Positions 1 to 7,577 of a DNA stretch of 51,773 nt are shown piece after piece. How positions within the stretch are numbered: position 1 is the stretch's first letter; each line of letters opens with the position of its first letter. The position numbers were made by a program, and so were the translations under genes. Below the pieces are notes generated by a model, which saw nothing but the letters and a program-made list of their open reading frames with translations, did no database searches and had not been told where the DNA came from. The stretch is from Fidelibacterota bacterium MT.SAG.2 (lineage in GTDB: Bacteria; Fidelibacterota; SORT01), in assembly GCA_004402915.1 (NCBI GenBank), contig SORU01000009.1, forward strand, positions 1 to 51,773, read 5' to 3'.

Positions 1-1
1 G

Positions 2-220
2 ATAGAGAGTGGGAAGTTCACCAAACCGCTCATAGCGTATATCGGCGGGAAAGCGGCGACTTCAGGAACACGGTTCAGTCACGCAGGCGCTATCGTGGAA
101 GGGAATACGGGAACGCACGCAGGCAAGGTGAAACGGCTCAGGGAAGTAGGAGTAACGGTTGTGGATGAGTTCGGCGATATTCCAGATGCAACTTTGAAAT
201 TGATGAAATCTTTAAATTGA
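2..220 (+). CDS. Succinyl-CoA ligase alpha-like protein, C-terminal end (partial)
   Basis: The window opens inside this gene; 72 residues and the TGA stop are visible. The sequence KPLIAYIGGKAATSGTRFSH, followed by GAIVEGNTGT, matches the CoA-ligase domain that carries the phosphohistidine loop partner in SucD and in the related small subunit of citryl-CoA synthetase or ATP-citrate lyase. The next gene, 15 bases downstream, is a citryl-CoA lyase-like protein, so a citryl-CoA synthetase/ATP-citrate-lyase role is as likely as ordinary succinyl-CoA synthetase. The N-terminal CoA-binding Rossmann part lies outside the window, so the choice cannot be made here. Confidence 0.8.
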   Translation: MESGKFTKPLIAYIGGKAATSGTRFSHAGAIVEGNTGTHAGKVKRLREVGVTVVDEFGDIPDATLKLMKSLN

Positions 221-235
221 ACTTGAGGTCATAAA

Positions 236-1015
236 ATGGCAGATAAAACTTGGAAAACGGCTATAACTGAGATCGAGCCGAATAAGATAAAACTCAGGGG
301 ATATCCGCTTGACGAATTGATGGGGAACAGATCATTTGCGGACGTGGTCTATCTCGCTCTTAGAGGGGAGTTGCCGACGCCTAAAGTCGGGAAGCTCATC
401 GATGCGATGCTTGTTTCCTCGATAGATCATGGAGTAACACCGCCGTCTGTTTTAACGGCGATGACTGTCGCCTCTACCGGCGCGTCACTCAACTCGGCGG
501 TGGCAGCGGGCATACTTGCGATATCCAAGTTTCACGGGGGAGCGATAGAAGCTTGCATGGCTATCCTTCAGGAAGCGAAGGGGTTGGTTGACAGCGGCAG
601 ATCGACAGACGAAGCGGCTGAATCACTTGTAAGTTCGTATAAAGAAAAGAAGAAGCGGATGTCAGGTTTCGGGCATCGTGTACACACGAATGACCCACGC
701 ACACCGCGCCTGTTTGAATTAGCGGAAGAAGCGGAACACTCAGGCATCTATATTGAACTCATAAAAGCGATTGAAAGCGCTCTCGATAAATCGGCAGGGA
801 AAAAACTACCGGTCAACGTTGACGGAGCGATCGCCGCCGTGCTGTGCGAACTTGATTTCTGGAAAAATCTCGCGAACGCATTTTTCATCATGGCACGTGT
901 ACCGGGGTTGGTTGCTCACGTAGCAGAAGAACAGGAACGGCAGCGTCCGATGAGAACTATTATCTCCGCAGAGCATGAATATGACGGACCGGCAGAGAGA
1001 CATTTAGAGGAATAA
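236..1015 (+). CDS. Citryl-CoA lyase-like protein (citrate synthase superfamily, short form)
   Basis: A 259-residue member of the citrate synthase superfamily, much shorter than citrate synthases (about 370-440) but the size of stand-alone citryl-CoA lyase. The three catalytic positions are in place: His100 in KFHGGAIE, His147 in GFGHRVHTNDPR and Asp196 in VNVDGA. In the known family this chemistry splits citryl-CoA to acetyl-CoA and oxaloacetate, the second step of citrate cleavage after a SucD-like ligase. The SucD-like gene ends 15 bases upstream, which supports that reading. A full-length citrate synthase is encoded separately at 18266-19579, so this gene is unlikely to be the cell's citrate synthase. 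Substrate (citryl-CoA or an alkyl-citryl-CoA) cannot be read from sequence. Confidence 0.75.
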   Translation: MADKTWKTAITEIEPNKIKLRGYPLDELMGNRSFADVVYLALRGELPTPKVGKLIDAMLVSSIDHGVTPPSVLTAMTVASTGASLNSAVAAGILAISKFHGGAIEACMAILQEAKGLVDSGRSTDEAAESLVSSYKEKKKRMSGFGHRVHTNDPRTPRLFELAEEAEHSGIYIELIKAIESALDKSAGKKLPVNVDGAIAAVLCELDFWKNLANAFFIMARVPGLVAHVAEEQERQRPMRTIISAEHEYDGPAERHLEE

Positions 1016-1033
1016 ACGGGAGTAATTTAGAAT

Positions 1034-1567
1034 ATGAAGGACGCAATAATTGCAACACTGCCTGAGCTCGGAGAGATCAATGATGACGAGCTTCGGGAAA
1101 AAGTAATAGCAGTTTGGGTCGAAGCGCTCAATAAGAAAGAGTGGAAGATAGAAACGCTGAAACGAATGCCGTTTACGCTTCTCGTTGCTGACGTGAAAAT
1201 AAGTTTCATAGAACATGTCCGCACCGTTTGCAGGATGTGCATCGCGATGGAGAAAGAGCTGAACGAGATGTACGGCGACAGGGTGAACCTGAATCATGAT
1301 CATCTCGTTGCCGGAGCGCTGCTCGCGGACGTGGGTAAAATTTATGAATATGATGACGAAGACGGAAAATTTGTTAAGAGTGAGCATGGAAAGTATCTGA
1401 GGCACCCGTTTAGCGGTGTCGGACTTTCATTCCGGCATGACCTGCCGGATGAGGTGATGCATATAATCGCTGTACATTCCAAAGAGGGTGAGGGATTTCA
1501 ACGGACAGCGGAGGCGATTATTTTCCATCATGCTGATTTTACTGATTTCGAAATAATAGGAGGGTGA
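1034..1567 (+). CDS. Degenerate HD-domain protein in the citrate operon
   Basis: A 177-residue protein with the outline of an HD phosphohydrolase: HVRTVC near residue 61, then the motif usually written HD-x-GK as LADVGK near residue 98, then H-rich segments EHGKYLRHP and FHHADFTDFE at the C terminus. The His of the HD pair is Ala here (codon gcg), so classical metal binding is doubtful, although the Asp and later His residues remain. It lies 18 bases after the citryl-CoA lyase-like gene and just before the aconitase large subunit, so it is co-transcribed with citrate-node enzymes. Role unknown: a regulator or nucleotide sensor is a guess. The frame continues beyond the TGA for 21 more codons up to the next start (see 1568-1633). 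Confidence 0.65.
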   Translation: MKDAIIATLPELGEINDDELREKVIAVWVEALNKKEWKIETLKRMPFTLLVADVKISFIEHVRTVCRMCIAMEKELNEMYGDRVNLNHDHLVAGALLADVGKIYEYDDEDGKFVKSEHGKYLRHPFSGVGLSFRHDLPDEVMHIIAVHSKEGEGFQRTAEAIIFHHADFTDFEIIGG

Positions 1568-1633
1568 GTGGCTCAACCACAAAAATTAACCCGGCCGTTC
1601 ATGGCTGAGGAAAAGAAGAAAGAAGGAATATAA
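1568..1633 (+). other. Short in-frame extension after the HD gene stop (possible interrupted C terminus or 21-residue peptide)
   Basis: Directly after the TGA of the HD gene the same frame stays open for 21 codons (starting with GTG, Val-Ala-Gln-Pro-Gln, lysine/glutamate-rich at the end) and ends in TAA at 1631-1633, which overlaps the ATG of the aconitase large subunit as TAATG. Such stop-start overlaps are the usual gene junction elsewhere in this window, so the HD gene may originally have ended here, with the TGA being a later mutation, a sequencing error, or a read-through codon. Translation from GTG as a separate peptide is also possible. No ribosome-binding site decides it. Confidence 0.3.
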
Positions 1634-2883
1634 TGGGACAAACATTTGCTGAAAAAATTCTATCAAAATACTCCGGAAGGACGGTTGTTCCGGGCGAGAT
1701 AGTTGAAGTTAAACCGGATATTGCCATGTCGCATGACAATACGGCGGCTATCAGCGTGACGTTCGAACAGTTAGGCGTTGATAAATTAGACGATCCTGAC
1801 AGGCATGTGATAGTGCTCGACCATTGCACGCCGCCGGCAAACGAGAAGTTTGCCATGAATCATAAGATCACACGTAACTTTGTGAAGAAGCATGGTATAA
1901 AACATTTTTTCGATATCGAGCAGGGAATCTGTCATCAGGTAATAATCGAAAATGGATTATGCCTGCCGGGCACAGTAATGGTAGGCGCTGATTCACATTC
2001 TACTACCTACGGCGCGTTCGGCGCTTTCGGGACAGGAATCGGCAGGTCGGAAACTGCTGTGATAATGGCGACCGGTAAGATCTGGTTCCGGGTGCCCGAA
2101 ACGATAAAGATAATCATACACGGTGAGTTTCCGGATGGAGTCGGCTCAAAGGATTTGATCTTGAAGATAGTGGGTGAGATAAAAGCGGACGGAGCGTTAT
2201 ACAAAGCAGTAGAATTTGCTGGTCCTACCATCGAGAATATGACTATCTCATCGCGGATAGTTCTTCCTAACATGGCGGTCGAATTAGGCGCAAAGATCGG
2301 TTATATGATCCCGAACGAGGAAACGCTCGAATATCTCGAAGGCAGGGCGCAAAAAGAATTTGAGGTCGTTGAATCGGACCCCGATGCGCATTTCGAGAAG
2401 GTATTGGAATTCGATATTTCCGATCTTGTCCCTCAAATAGCATGTCCTCATACCGTAGATAACGTCAAACCCATCACCGAGGTTGAAGGAACAAAAATAG
2501 ACGAGGTATTTTTCGGATCATGCACCAACGCAAGGCTCGAGGATTTTGAGGTCGTCGCGGAAGTATTAAAGGGCAATCAGATTCATGCAGATGTGAGAAT
2601 GCTGGTGTTCCCCGCATCAAAAGATATATTTCTCGAGGCGATGCGTCTTGGATATGTGCAAACGATCGCTGAAGCGGGCGCAATAATCATGAATACCGGC
2701 TGCGGTCCGTGTATGGGAAATCATGAGGGCGTTCCTGCTGACGGAGAAGTTGTTCTGGCTACTAACAATCGAAATTATAAAGGAAGACTCGGCAACAACG
2801 AATCGGAAGTATATCTTTCAAGTCCATTGGTGTCAGCCCATTCCGCTATTAAAGGGTTTATAACCGACCCAAGAAATAATTAA
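1633..2883 (+). CDS. Aconitase/homoaconitase/isopropylmalate isomerase large subunit (LeuC/HacA type)
   Basis: A 416-residue large subunit of the two-subunit LeuC2/HacA branch of the aconitase superfamily, which dehydrates and rehydrates a 2-hydroxy tricarboxylate or isopropylmalate. The three 4Fe-4S ligands are Cys297 (FFGSCTNAR), Cys357 and Cys360 (NTGCGPCMG). Active-site stretches VGADSHSTTYGAFGAF and DHCTPPAN are intact. It starts at an ATG overlapping a TAA (TAATG) and is followed 9 bases later by its small subunit. With citrate-cleavage-like genes upstream and an isocitrate-type dehydrogenase downstream, citrate/isocitrate is the favoured substrate; leucine or lysine biosynthesis is the alternative, but no isopropylmalate or homocitrate synthase is nearby. 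Confidence 0.85.
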   Translation: MGQTFAEKILSKYSGRTVVPGEIVEVKPDIAMSHDNTAAISVTFEQLGVDKLDDPDRHVIVLDHCTPPANEKFAMNHKITRNFVKKHGIKHFFDIEQGICHQVIIENGLCLPGTVMVGADSHSTTYGAFGAFGTGIGRSETAVIMATGKIWFRVPETIKIIIHGEFPDGVGSKDLILKIVGEIKADGALYKAVEFAGPTIENMTISSRIVLPNMAVELGAKIGYMIPNEETLEYLEGRAQKEFEVVESDPDAHFEKVLEFDISDLVPQIACPHTVDNVKPITEVEGTKIDEVFFGSCTNARLEDFEVVAEVLKGNQIHADVRMLVFPASKDIFLEAMRLGYVQTIAEAGAIIMNTGCGPCMGNHEGVPADGEVVLATNNRNYKGRLGNNESEVYLSSPLVSAHSAIKGFITDPRNN

Positions 2884-2892
2884 GGAGTTATT

Positions 2893-3387
2893 ATGAGTAT
2901 CAAAGGAAAAGTCTGGAAATACGGCGATGATATAAATACCGACGTCATCTTTCCGGGAAAATATACATATACGATATCTGACCCGAATGAAATGGCGGAG
3001 CACGCTTTGGAGGATCTCGATCCTGATTTCGCAAAAAATGTAAAGGAGAACGACATAATCGTAGGCGGAAAGAATTTCGGCTGTGGTTCCGGGCGAGAAC
3101 AAGCCGCTGTATGCATAAGGATGGCAGGAATCAGGGCGGTGATCGCAAAATCATTTTCACGTTTATATTTTCGTAACTGCGTCAATAACGGTCTGCCCGT
3201 CATAGTATCTGCGGAAGCTGTTGATGCGATTGAAAACGGAGAGATCATAGAAGTGGATATGGATAAAGGTACAATAACCTGTGCCGCGGGAACTTTCGAG
3301 TTTCCAGCGCTTCCGCCGGAGGTAAGAGGAATTTTCGAAGACGGAGGCTTGATTCCCCACACCAAAAAAATATTGGGAACAGATTAA
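2893..3387 (+). CDS. Aconitase/homoaconitase/isopropylmalate isomerase small subunit (LeuD/HacB type)
   Basis: The 164-residue swivelling-domain partner of the preceding gene, starting with GKVWKYGDDINTDVIFPGKY and carrying the conserved GGKNFGCGSGREQA loop. The specificity loop after FPGK reads Tyr24-Thr-Tyr-Thr27. In characterised members this tetrapeptide differs by substrate: homoaconitases commonly have YLRT, isopropylmalate isomerases YLV followed by M or Y. YTYT is neither, so the substrate cannot be assigned from the loop. A clear Shine-Dalgarno AAGGAG (2882-2887) lies 5 bases before the ATG. The large and small subunits should act together as a soluble heterodimer or tetramer. Confidence 0.85.
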   Translation: MSIKGKVWKYGDDINTDVIFPGKYTYTISDPNEMAEHALEDLDPDFAKNVKENDIIVGGKNFGCGSGREQAAVCIRMAGIRAVIAKSFSRLYFRNCVNNGLPVIVSAEAVDAIENGEIIEVDMDKGTITCAAGTFEFPALPPEVRGIFEDGGLIPHTKKILGTD

Positions 3388-3414
3388 ATGATAATTATTA
3401 AAATGAGGAACTGA

Positions 3415-4533
3415 ATGTCTAAGTATAAAATAGCGTGGCTGCCGGGTGACGGCGTAGGAAAAGAAGTGATGGAAGCGGCAAGGATAGTTTTGGATAAGCT
3501 GAAATTCGACGCGGAATATACTCATGGGGATATCGGTTGGGAATTCTGGCGGACAGAGGGAGAACCGCTTCCTGACAGAACAATTGATCTGTTAAAAAAC
3601 AGTGACGCATGCCTCTTCGGAGCGATCACATCAAGGCCGAGAGACGAGGCTCAGGAGGATCTGATTCCTGAATTAAAGGGAAAAGGGTACGAGTATTTCA
3701 GTCCGATAGTGCGTTTGCGGCAGGAATTCAATTTGAGAACGAATCTACGGCCATGTAAGGCTTATCAGGGTAATCCATTGAATTATAAAGATGACATCGA
3801 TTTAGTGGTATTCAGGGAAAACACGGAAGGTCTGTATGTCGGTATAGAGTTTCATCCTATGAACAAAGAAGTGCTTGACGCGCTGGTAAATAATCATCCG
3901 AAAGCAAAACGGTTCGCCGATGTGCCTGCGGAGGATATGGCATTTTCCGCTCGAATTATCACACGGAAAGGCTCTGAAAATATAATCCGTGATGGATTCG
4001 AGTATGCGAAGAAATTCGGATATAAATCGGTAACGGTTGTTGAAAAGCCGAACGTGCTTAGGGAAACAAGCGGACTTGTAATTCGAGTTGCGAGGGAGGT
4101 AGCAAAAGAGTATCCGGATATAGAACTCTGGGAAACTAATATCGATGCGATGGTGATGTGGCTGGTAAAAAATCCTCAGGATTATGGCGTTCTGGTGGCT
4201 ACTAATATGTTCGGAGATATAATTTCAGACCTGTGCGCTCAGCTTGTGGGTGGACTTGGATTTGCTTCAAGCGCGAATTTAGGGGATGATTTTGCCGTCT
4301 TTGAACCTACTCACGGTTCGGCTCCGAAGTATGCCGGTCAGTATAAGGTGAATCCGATTGCAATGCTTCTAACGAGCAAGATGATGCTCGATTACTTAGA
4401 TGAAAAAGAGATGGCTGAAGCATTGGAAAACGCTATAGCCGGAGTAATTGAGGATGGAAAAGTAAGAACGTATGATATGGGCGGTGATGCGACCACTATT
4501 GAGATGGCAGAAGCGGTTGCGGAGCGTTTGTAA
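3415..4533 (+). CDS. NAD(P)-dependent isocitrate/homoisocitrate/isopropylmalate-family dehydrogenase
   Basis: A 372-residue beta-decarboxylating dehydrogenase. Visible hallmarks are LPGDGVGKEV at the N terminus, SPIVRLRQEF and LRTNLRPCKA in the substrate-binding arm, RENTEGLYVG, the catalytic Lys in VVEKPNVLRETSG, and the metal-binding Asp cluster in MFGDIISDLCAQLVGG, then FEPTHGSAPKYAG. The Ser in SPIVRLR sits where isocitrate dehydrogenases keep the serine that contacts isocitrate; isopropylmalate enzymes usually have Leu-rich sequence there, so isocitrate is favoured over isopropylmalate. It is 27 bases after the aconitase small subunit. The expected reaction is isocitrate and 2-oxoglutarate interconversion, in either direction. 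Family certain, substrate inferred. Confidence 0.8.
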   Translation: MSKYKIAWLPGDGVGKEVMEAARIVLDKLKFDAEYTHGDIGWEFWRTEGEPLPDRTIDLLKNSDACLFGAITSRPRDEAQEDLIPELKGKGYEYFSPIVRLRQEFNLRTNLRPCKAYQGNPLNYKDDIDLVVFRENTEGLYVGIEFHPMNKEVLDALVNNHPKAKRFADVPAEDMAFSARIITRKGSENIIRDGFEYAKKFGYKSVTVVEKPNVLRETSGLVIRVAREVAKEYPDIELWETNIDAMVMWLVKNPQDYGVLVATNMFGDIISDLCAQLVGGLGFASSANLGDDFAVFEPTHGSAPKYAGQYKVNPIAMLLTSKMMLDYLDEKEMAEALENAIAGVIEDGKVRTYDMGGDATTIEMAEAVAERL

Positions 4534-4552
4534 GTAAAGCTGCTATTAGCTC

Positions 4553-4581
4553 TTGACATACGGCTTATAAATATGTATATT
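4553..4581 (+). promoter_or_regulatory. vapBC promoter
   Basis: A perfect -35 TTGACA (4553-4558) and a -10 TATATT (4576-4581) are separated by 17 bases, just inside the gap between the dehydrogenase and vapB. Transcription would start near 4588, giving a short leader before the vapB ATG at 4616. This gives the toxin-antitoxin pair, and possibly the PrpD and trxB genes behind it, expression independent of the citrate operon. Confidence 0.75.
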
Positions 4582-4603
4582 AAATACATATAATAGATAC
4601 ATA
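4572..4603 (+). promoter_or_regulatory. Candidate VapB/VapBC operator repeats
   Basis: A perfect 7-base inverted repeat TATGTAT (4572-4578) and ATACATA (4584-4590) with a 5-base spacer covers the -10 element and start point, and a third copy of the half site, ATACATA, lies at 4597-4603. Placement over the core promoter and direct proximity to vapB fit the autorepression by antitoxin/toxin complexes known for type II systems. Binding itself is inferred. Confidence 0.6.
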
Positions 4604-4615
4604 AGGGTTATACGT

Positions 4616-4822
4616 ATGATGAAAACTACAGTCGTTCTTGATGAGGAGCTGGTCGAAAAAGCTAAAAAAGCTATAGGTGTAAAAACAAAAAAGGCAGCTA
4701 TAGAAGCCGGATTAAATGAATTAATAGCATCCGGAGCACGTAAAAATTTACGGAAAATGATAGGTAAAGCTGTAGTTGAGATGACTTCGGAGGAATTAGA
4801 CAGGTTACGAGAAGATGGATGA
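4616..4822 (+). CDS. vapB: VapB-type antitoxin
   Basis: A 68-residue protein with an N-terminal ribbon-helix-helix pattern (KTTVVLDEELVEKAKKA, then GVKTKKAAIEAGLNELIA), as in the VapB/type II TA antitoxins often annotated DUF2191. The acidic C terminus (MTSEELDRLREDG) would wrap the toxin. It overlaps the toxin gene by 8 bases, a usual sign of translational coupling. Upstream are its own promoter and palindromic half sites. A second in-frame ATG follows the first directly, so the start is uncertain by one codon. Confidence 0.85.
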   Translation: MMKTTVVLDEELVEKAKKAIGVKTKKAAIEAGLNELIASGARKNLRKMIGKAVVEMTSEELDRLREDG

Positions 4823-5240
4823 CGCTGTTCTGATCGATTCATCAGTTTGGATCCGAATCTTCAGAAAATCTGTCTCAGAACAATTGGCAAAAGAAGTAGA
4901 TCTGCTAATAGACGAACAGAGAGTTGCGATCGTTCCGATAATAAATTTGGAAGTACTTTCGGGTGCATCTACGGCTGAGGATTTCTTAAATTTAAAAAAT
5001 TCCTTTCAAGGATTGGTATGGTTTCAATTCAACGATGAAATATGGGATATTTCAGCGGAATGGGCTTTTGAACTTAGAAAGTCCGGAAACAGCGTACCGC
5101 TCGCGGATCTATTAATTGCGGTAACGGCATATAAGAACGATGCGATGGTTTTGCATGCGGATAAGCATTTCGATTTTATCTCCTCGAAATACCCGGTAGA
5201 AACGAGAAATTGTCTGAATTTAGACGCAGGAAAAAATTGA
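4815..5240 (+). CDS. vapC: VapC-type PIN-domain ribonuclease toxin
   Basis: A 141-residue PIN domain. The acidic metal-binding residues are Asp8 (VLIDSSVW), Glu46 (NLEVLSG), Asp98 (VPLADLLIA) and Asp116 (HADKHFD), so the nuclease looks intact. The known family cleaves tRNA or rRNA when not held by VapB. It starts inside vapB and its TGA overlaps the likely TTG start of the next gene, so it is tightly packed into the surrounding operon although it is functionally unrelated to the citrate-node enzymes. Insertion into a pre-existing operon is the simplest explanation. Confidence 0.88.
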   Translation: MDDAVLIDSSVWIRIFRKSVSEQLAKEVDLLIDEQRVAIVPIINLEVLSGASTAEDFLNLKNSFQGLVWFQFNDEIWDISAEWAFELRKSGNSVPLADLLIAVTAYKNDAMVLHADKHFDFISSKYPVETRNCLNLDAGKN

Positions 5241-6616
5241 CAGATAAAACAATAGCCCGTCGAATGGCGGATTTTGCGTTGGAACTGAAATATGAAGAGT
5301 TGCCCGCCGAAGTGATCGAAGAAGTAAAACGATTTCTTTACGATTCGATCGGATGCGCTTTCGGGGGTTATCAGGACCGGGACGTGAAGGGTCTGTTTGA
5401 TATTTACTCAGAGATGGGTGGCAAACCTGAAGCGACTCTTATAGGAAGCGGAGTAAAACTTCCGGCGGCGAACGCAACATTCTTAAATAGTTTGATGGTC
5501 AGGGCGTTGGATTATAATGATATTTATTGGAAGGAGGATCCCTCTCATCCATCGGACATTATTCCTGCCGCGTTGGCGATGGGCGAGCGGCAAGGCTCGA
5601 CTCTAAAAGAGATAATTGTTGCGATCGTCTTGGCATATGAATTCGAGCAGCGGCTTTGTCTTTACGCTAAACCGGGCATACGTGAACGTAAATGGCACCA
5701 CGCAACTCTGACTCAGTTTGTCTCTCCGATAGTTGCCGGAAAGCTATTGGGATTGACCGCGGAACAGATGGAGAATGCGATCGGTATTTCCGGAGGGCAC
5801 AATTTCACTCCCGGAGCCGCAGCCGCAGGGCAGCTCTCGATGATGAAAAACACGGTAGATCCGATGGCTGTGCAGAGCGGTGTAATTGCGGCGTTAATGG
5901 CGGAAAAAGGTTATACGGGCACGAAGGCGATATTCGAGGGGAAAGAAGGCTTGAATGATATTATGGGTCCGGGCTGGGATGAAGAGGCTCTTCTCGGCGG
6001 ACTCGGCGATTCTTATAAGATTCTCGAGTGTTCCATGAAAGCATTTCCTACGGAGGCGTTGACCCATTCCCATATAACCTGCGCCTTGAAGATAGTTCGC
6101 GACCATGACGTGAAACCCGAGGATATAGCGGAGATCAAAGTCACTACGATAGCAAGAGCGGTGGATATACTTTTTGATGAAGAAAAATATAACCCGAAAA
6201 GCCGGGAAACAGCCGATCACAGTCTGCCTTATACTATTGCGGCTGCGGTCGTCGACCGAAAGATAACTACAGATCAATTCAAAGATGAAAGGATAAATGA
6301 TCCGGTTATACGGTCTATTCTTCCTAAGATCGTCGGTGAGGCGAGCGAGGAGTTCGAAAAGATGTTCCCGGCAAAACAACCTTCGAAGGTTGTAATTACG
6401 CTTACGGACGGTTCGTCTTATAAAGCTGAAGTTGACTATCCGAAAGGAGACCCGAGAGAGCCGATGACGCAGGAAGATCTCGATCTGAAGTTTGAGTCTC
6501 TGACGAGTAAGCTGATGGATGACGAGAAGAGGGAGAAGATCAAGTCAACAATTTGGAACCTTGAGACGTTAGACAGTATGGAAGAGTTGATGAATGAGTT
6601 AATAGTAACAGTATGA
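5237..6616 (+). CDS. MmgE/PrpD family protein (2-methylcitrate dehydratase-like)
   Basis: A 459-residue MmgE/PrpD protein; the N-terminal ARRMADFALELKYEELPAEV, FLYDSIGCAFGG and the segment ALDYNDIYW followed by HPSDIIPAALAMGE are typical. The family dehydrates 2-methylcitrate or citrate, or racemises or hydrates related acids; specificity is not readable. I place the start at TTG 5237, whose bases overlap the vapC stop (TTGA) and which has an AGGA Shine-Dalgarno 5-9 bases before it, rather than the TTG at 5210 inside vapC. Its position in an operon with an aconitase and citrate-cleavage-like genes suggests tricarboxylate or alkyl-tricarboxylate metabolism. The rest of the methylcitrate cycle (PrpB, PrpC) is not visible nearby. 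Confidence 0.8.
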   Translation: MTDKTIARRMADFALELKYEELPAEVIEEVKRFLYDSIGCAFGGYQDRDVKGLFDIYSEMGGKPEATLIGSGVKLPAANATFLNSLMVRALDYNDIYWKEDPSHPSDIIPAALAMGERQGSTLKEIIVAIVLAYEFEQRLCLYAKPGIRERKWHHATLTQFVSPIVAGKLLGLTAEQMENAIGISGGHNFTPGAAAAGQLSMMKNTVDPMAVQSGVIAALMAEKGYTGTKAIFEGKEGLNDIMGPGWDEEALLGGLGDSYKILECSMKAFPTEALTHSHITCALKIVRDHDVKPEDIAEIKVTTIARAVDILFDEEKYNPKSRETADHSLPYTIAAAVVDRKITTDQFKDERINDPVIRSILPKIVGEASEEFEKMFPAKQPSKVVITLTDGSSYKAEVDYPKGDPREPMTQEDLDLKFESLTSKLMDDEKREKIKSTIWNLETLDSMEELMNELIVTV

Positions 6617-6631
6617 TTTGAAGAGGAATTA

Positions 6632-7576
6632 ATGAGCGAAAATAACGGTACACATAAAAAAGTATTAATAATAGGATCCGGTCCAGCAGGATTGACCGCG
6701 GCATTGTATGCAGCCAGAGCAAAATTGAATCCCCTGGTTCTTGAAGGGACTCAACCCGGAGGTCAGCTGACGATCACTACTGATGTTGAAAATTATCCCG
6801 GATTTCCCGATGGGATCCTCGGACCGGAGTTGATGGATAAGATGCGTCAGCAAGCAAGTAAGTTTGGCGCCGATTGCAGATATGAAACAGTTTCCGAAGT
6901 AAGTTTCTCAGAACGACCTTTTAAGATCAAAACTGAAAAAGACGATTACACGGCTGATTCGGTAATTATATCATCAGGCGCTTCTGCTCTGTTTTTAGAC
7001 ATTCCCGGTGAGGAAAAGTATATGGGAAGAGGCGTATCCGCATGTGCGACCTGCGACGGATTTTTCTTTTCCGATCAAGAGATAGTCGTGGTCGGCGGAG
7101 GCGATACAGCCATGGAAGAAGCCACCTATCTTACGAAGTTTGCGAAGAAGGTTCACGTCGTTCACAGGCGTGAGAAGCTGCGCGCGTCGAAAACTATGGA
7201 GGATAGGGCAAGGAAGAACGAAAAGATAGAATTTATTTGGGACACGGTAATCGATGAGATAGTAGGCGACGAAAATGCCGTGAACGGGGTTAAACTCCGA
7301 AACGTTAAAACAGGTGAAAAATCTGATTTTCCTGTGGAAGGAGTTTTTATGGCAATCGGTCATTCTCCTAACACGGGCATTTTCAAAGGACAACTCGATA
7401 TGGACGATGTCGGTTACCTCACGGTGAAAAACGGCTCAACCAAGACCAATATCGAAGGGGTATTTGCCGCCGGCGATGTTGCCGACCACGTTTATAGGCA
7501 AGCGATCACAGCGGCAGGAACAGGATGTATGGCTGCGATAGATGCAGAACGGTGGTTGGAAGAGCAAGAGAGTTGA
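6632..7576 (+). CDS. trxB: Thioredoxin-disulfide reductase
   Basis: A 314-residue low-molecular-weight thioredoxin reductase: FAD-binding [16 protein letters not shown] near residue 15, redox pair Cys138-Ala-Thr-Cys141 in [13 protein letters not shown]-binding [14 protein letters not shown] with HRREKLRAS, and a second FAD motif FAAGDVAD near the C terminus. It transfers electrons from NADPH to thioredoxin in the cytoplasm. A GAGGA ribosome-binding site precedes the ATG by 5 bases. It follows the PrpD-like gene by 15 bases and overlaps or abuts the DUF2231 gene, so it is probably on the same transcript. Confidence 0.95.
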   Translation: MSENNGTHKKVLIIGSGPAGLTAALYAARAKLNPLVLEGTQPGGQLTITTDVENYPGFPDGILGPELMDKMRQQASKFGADCRYETVSEVSFSERPFKIKTEKDDYTADSVIISSGASALFLDIPGEEKYMGRGVSACATCDGFFFSDQEIVVVGGGDTAMEEATYLTKFAKKVHVVHRREKLRASKTMEDRARKNEKIEFIWDTVIDEIVGDENAVNGVKLRNVKTGEKSDFPVEGVFMAIGHSPNTGIFKGQLDMDDVGYLTVKNGSTKTNIEGVFAAGDVADHVYRQAITAAGTGCMAAIDAERWLEEQES

Positions 7577-7577
7577 T

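Noticed and set aside
3415-4533. Leucine biosynthesis operon (leuC, leuD, leuB).
   Set aside because: No isopropylmalate synthase is present, the neighbours act on citrate-like compounds, and the dehydrogenase has a Ser in the arm typical of isocitrate enzymes. Not excluded by experiment.
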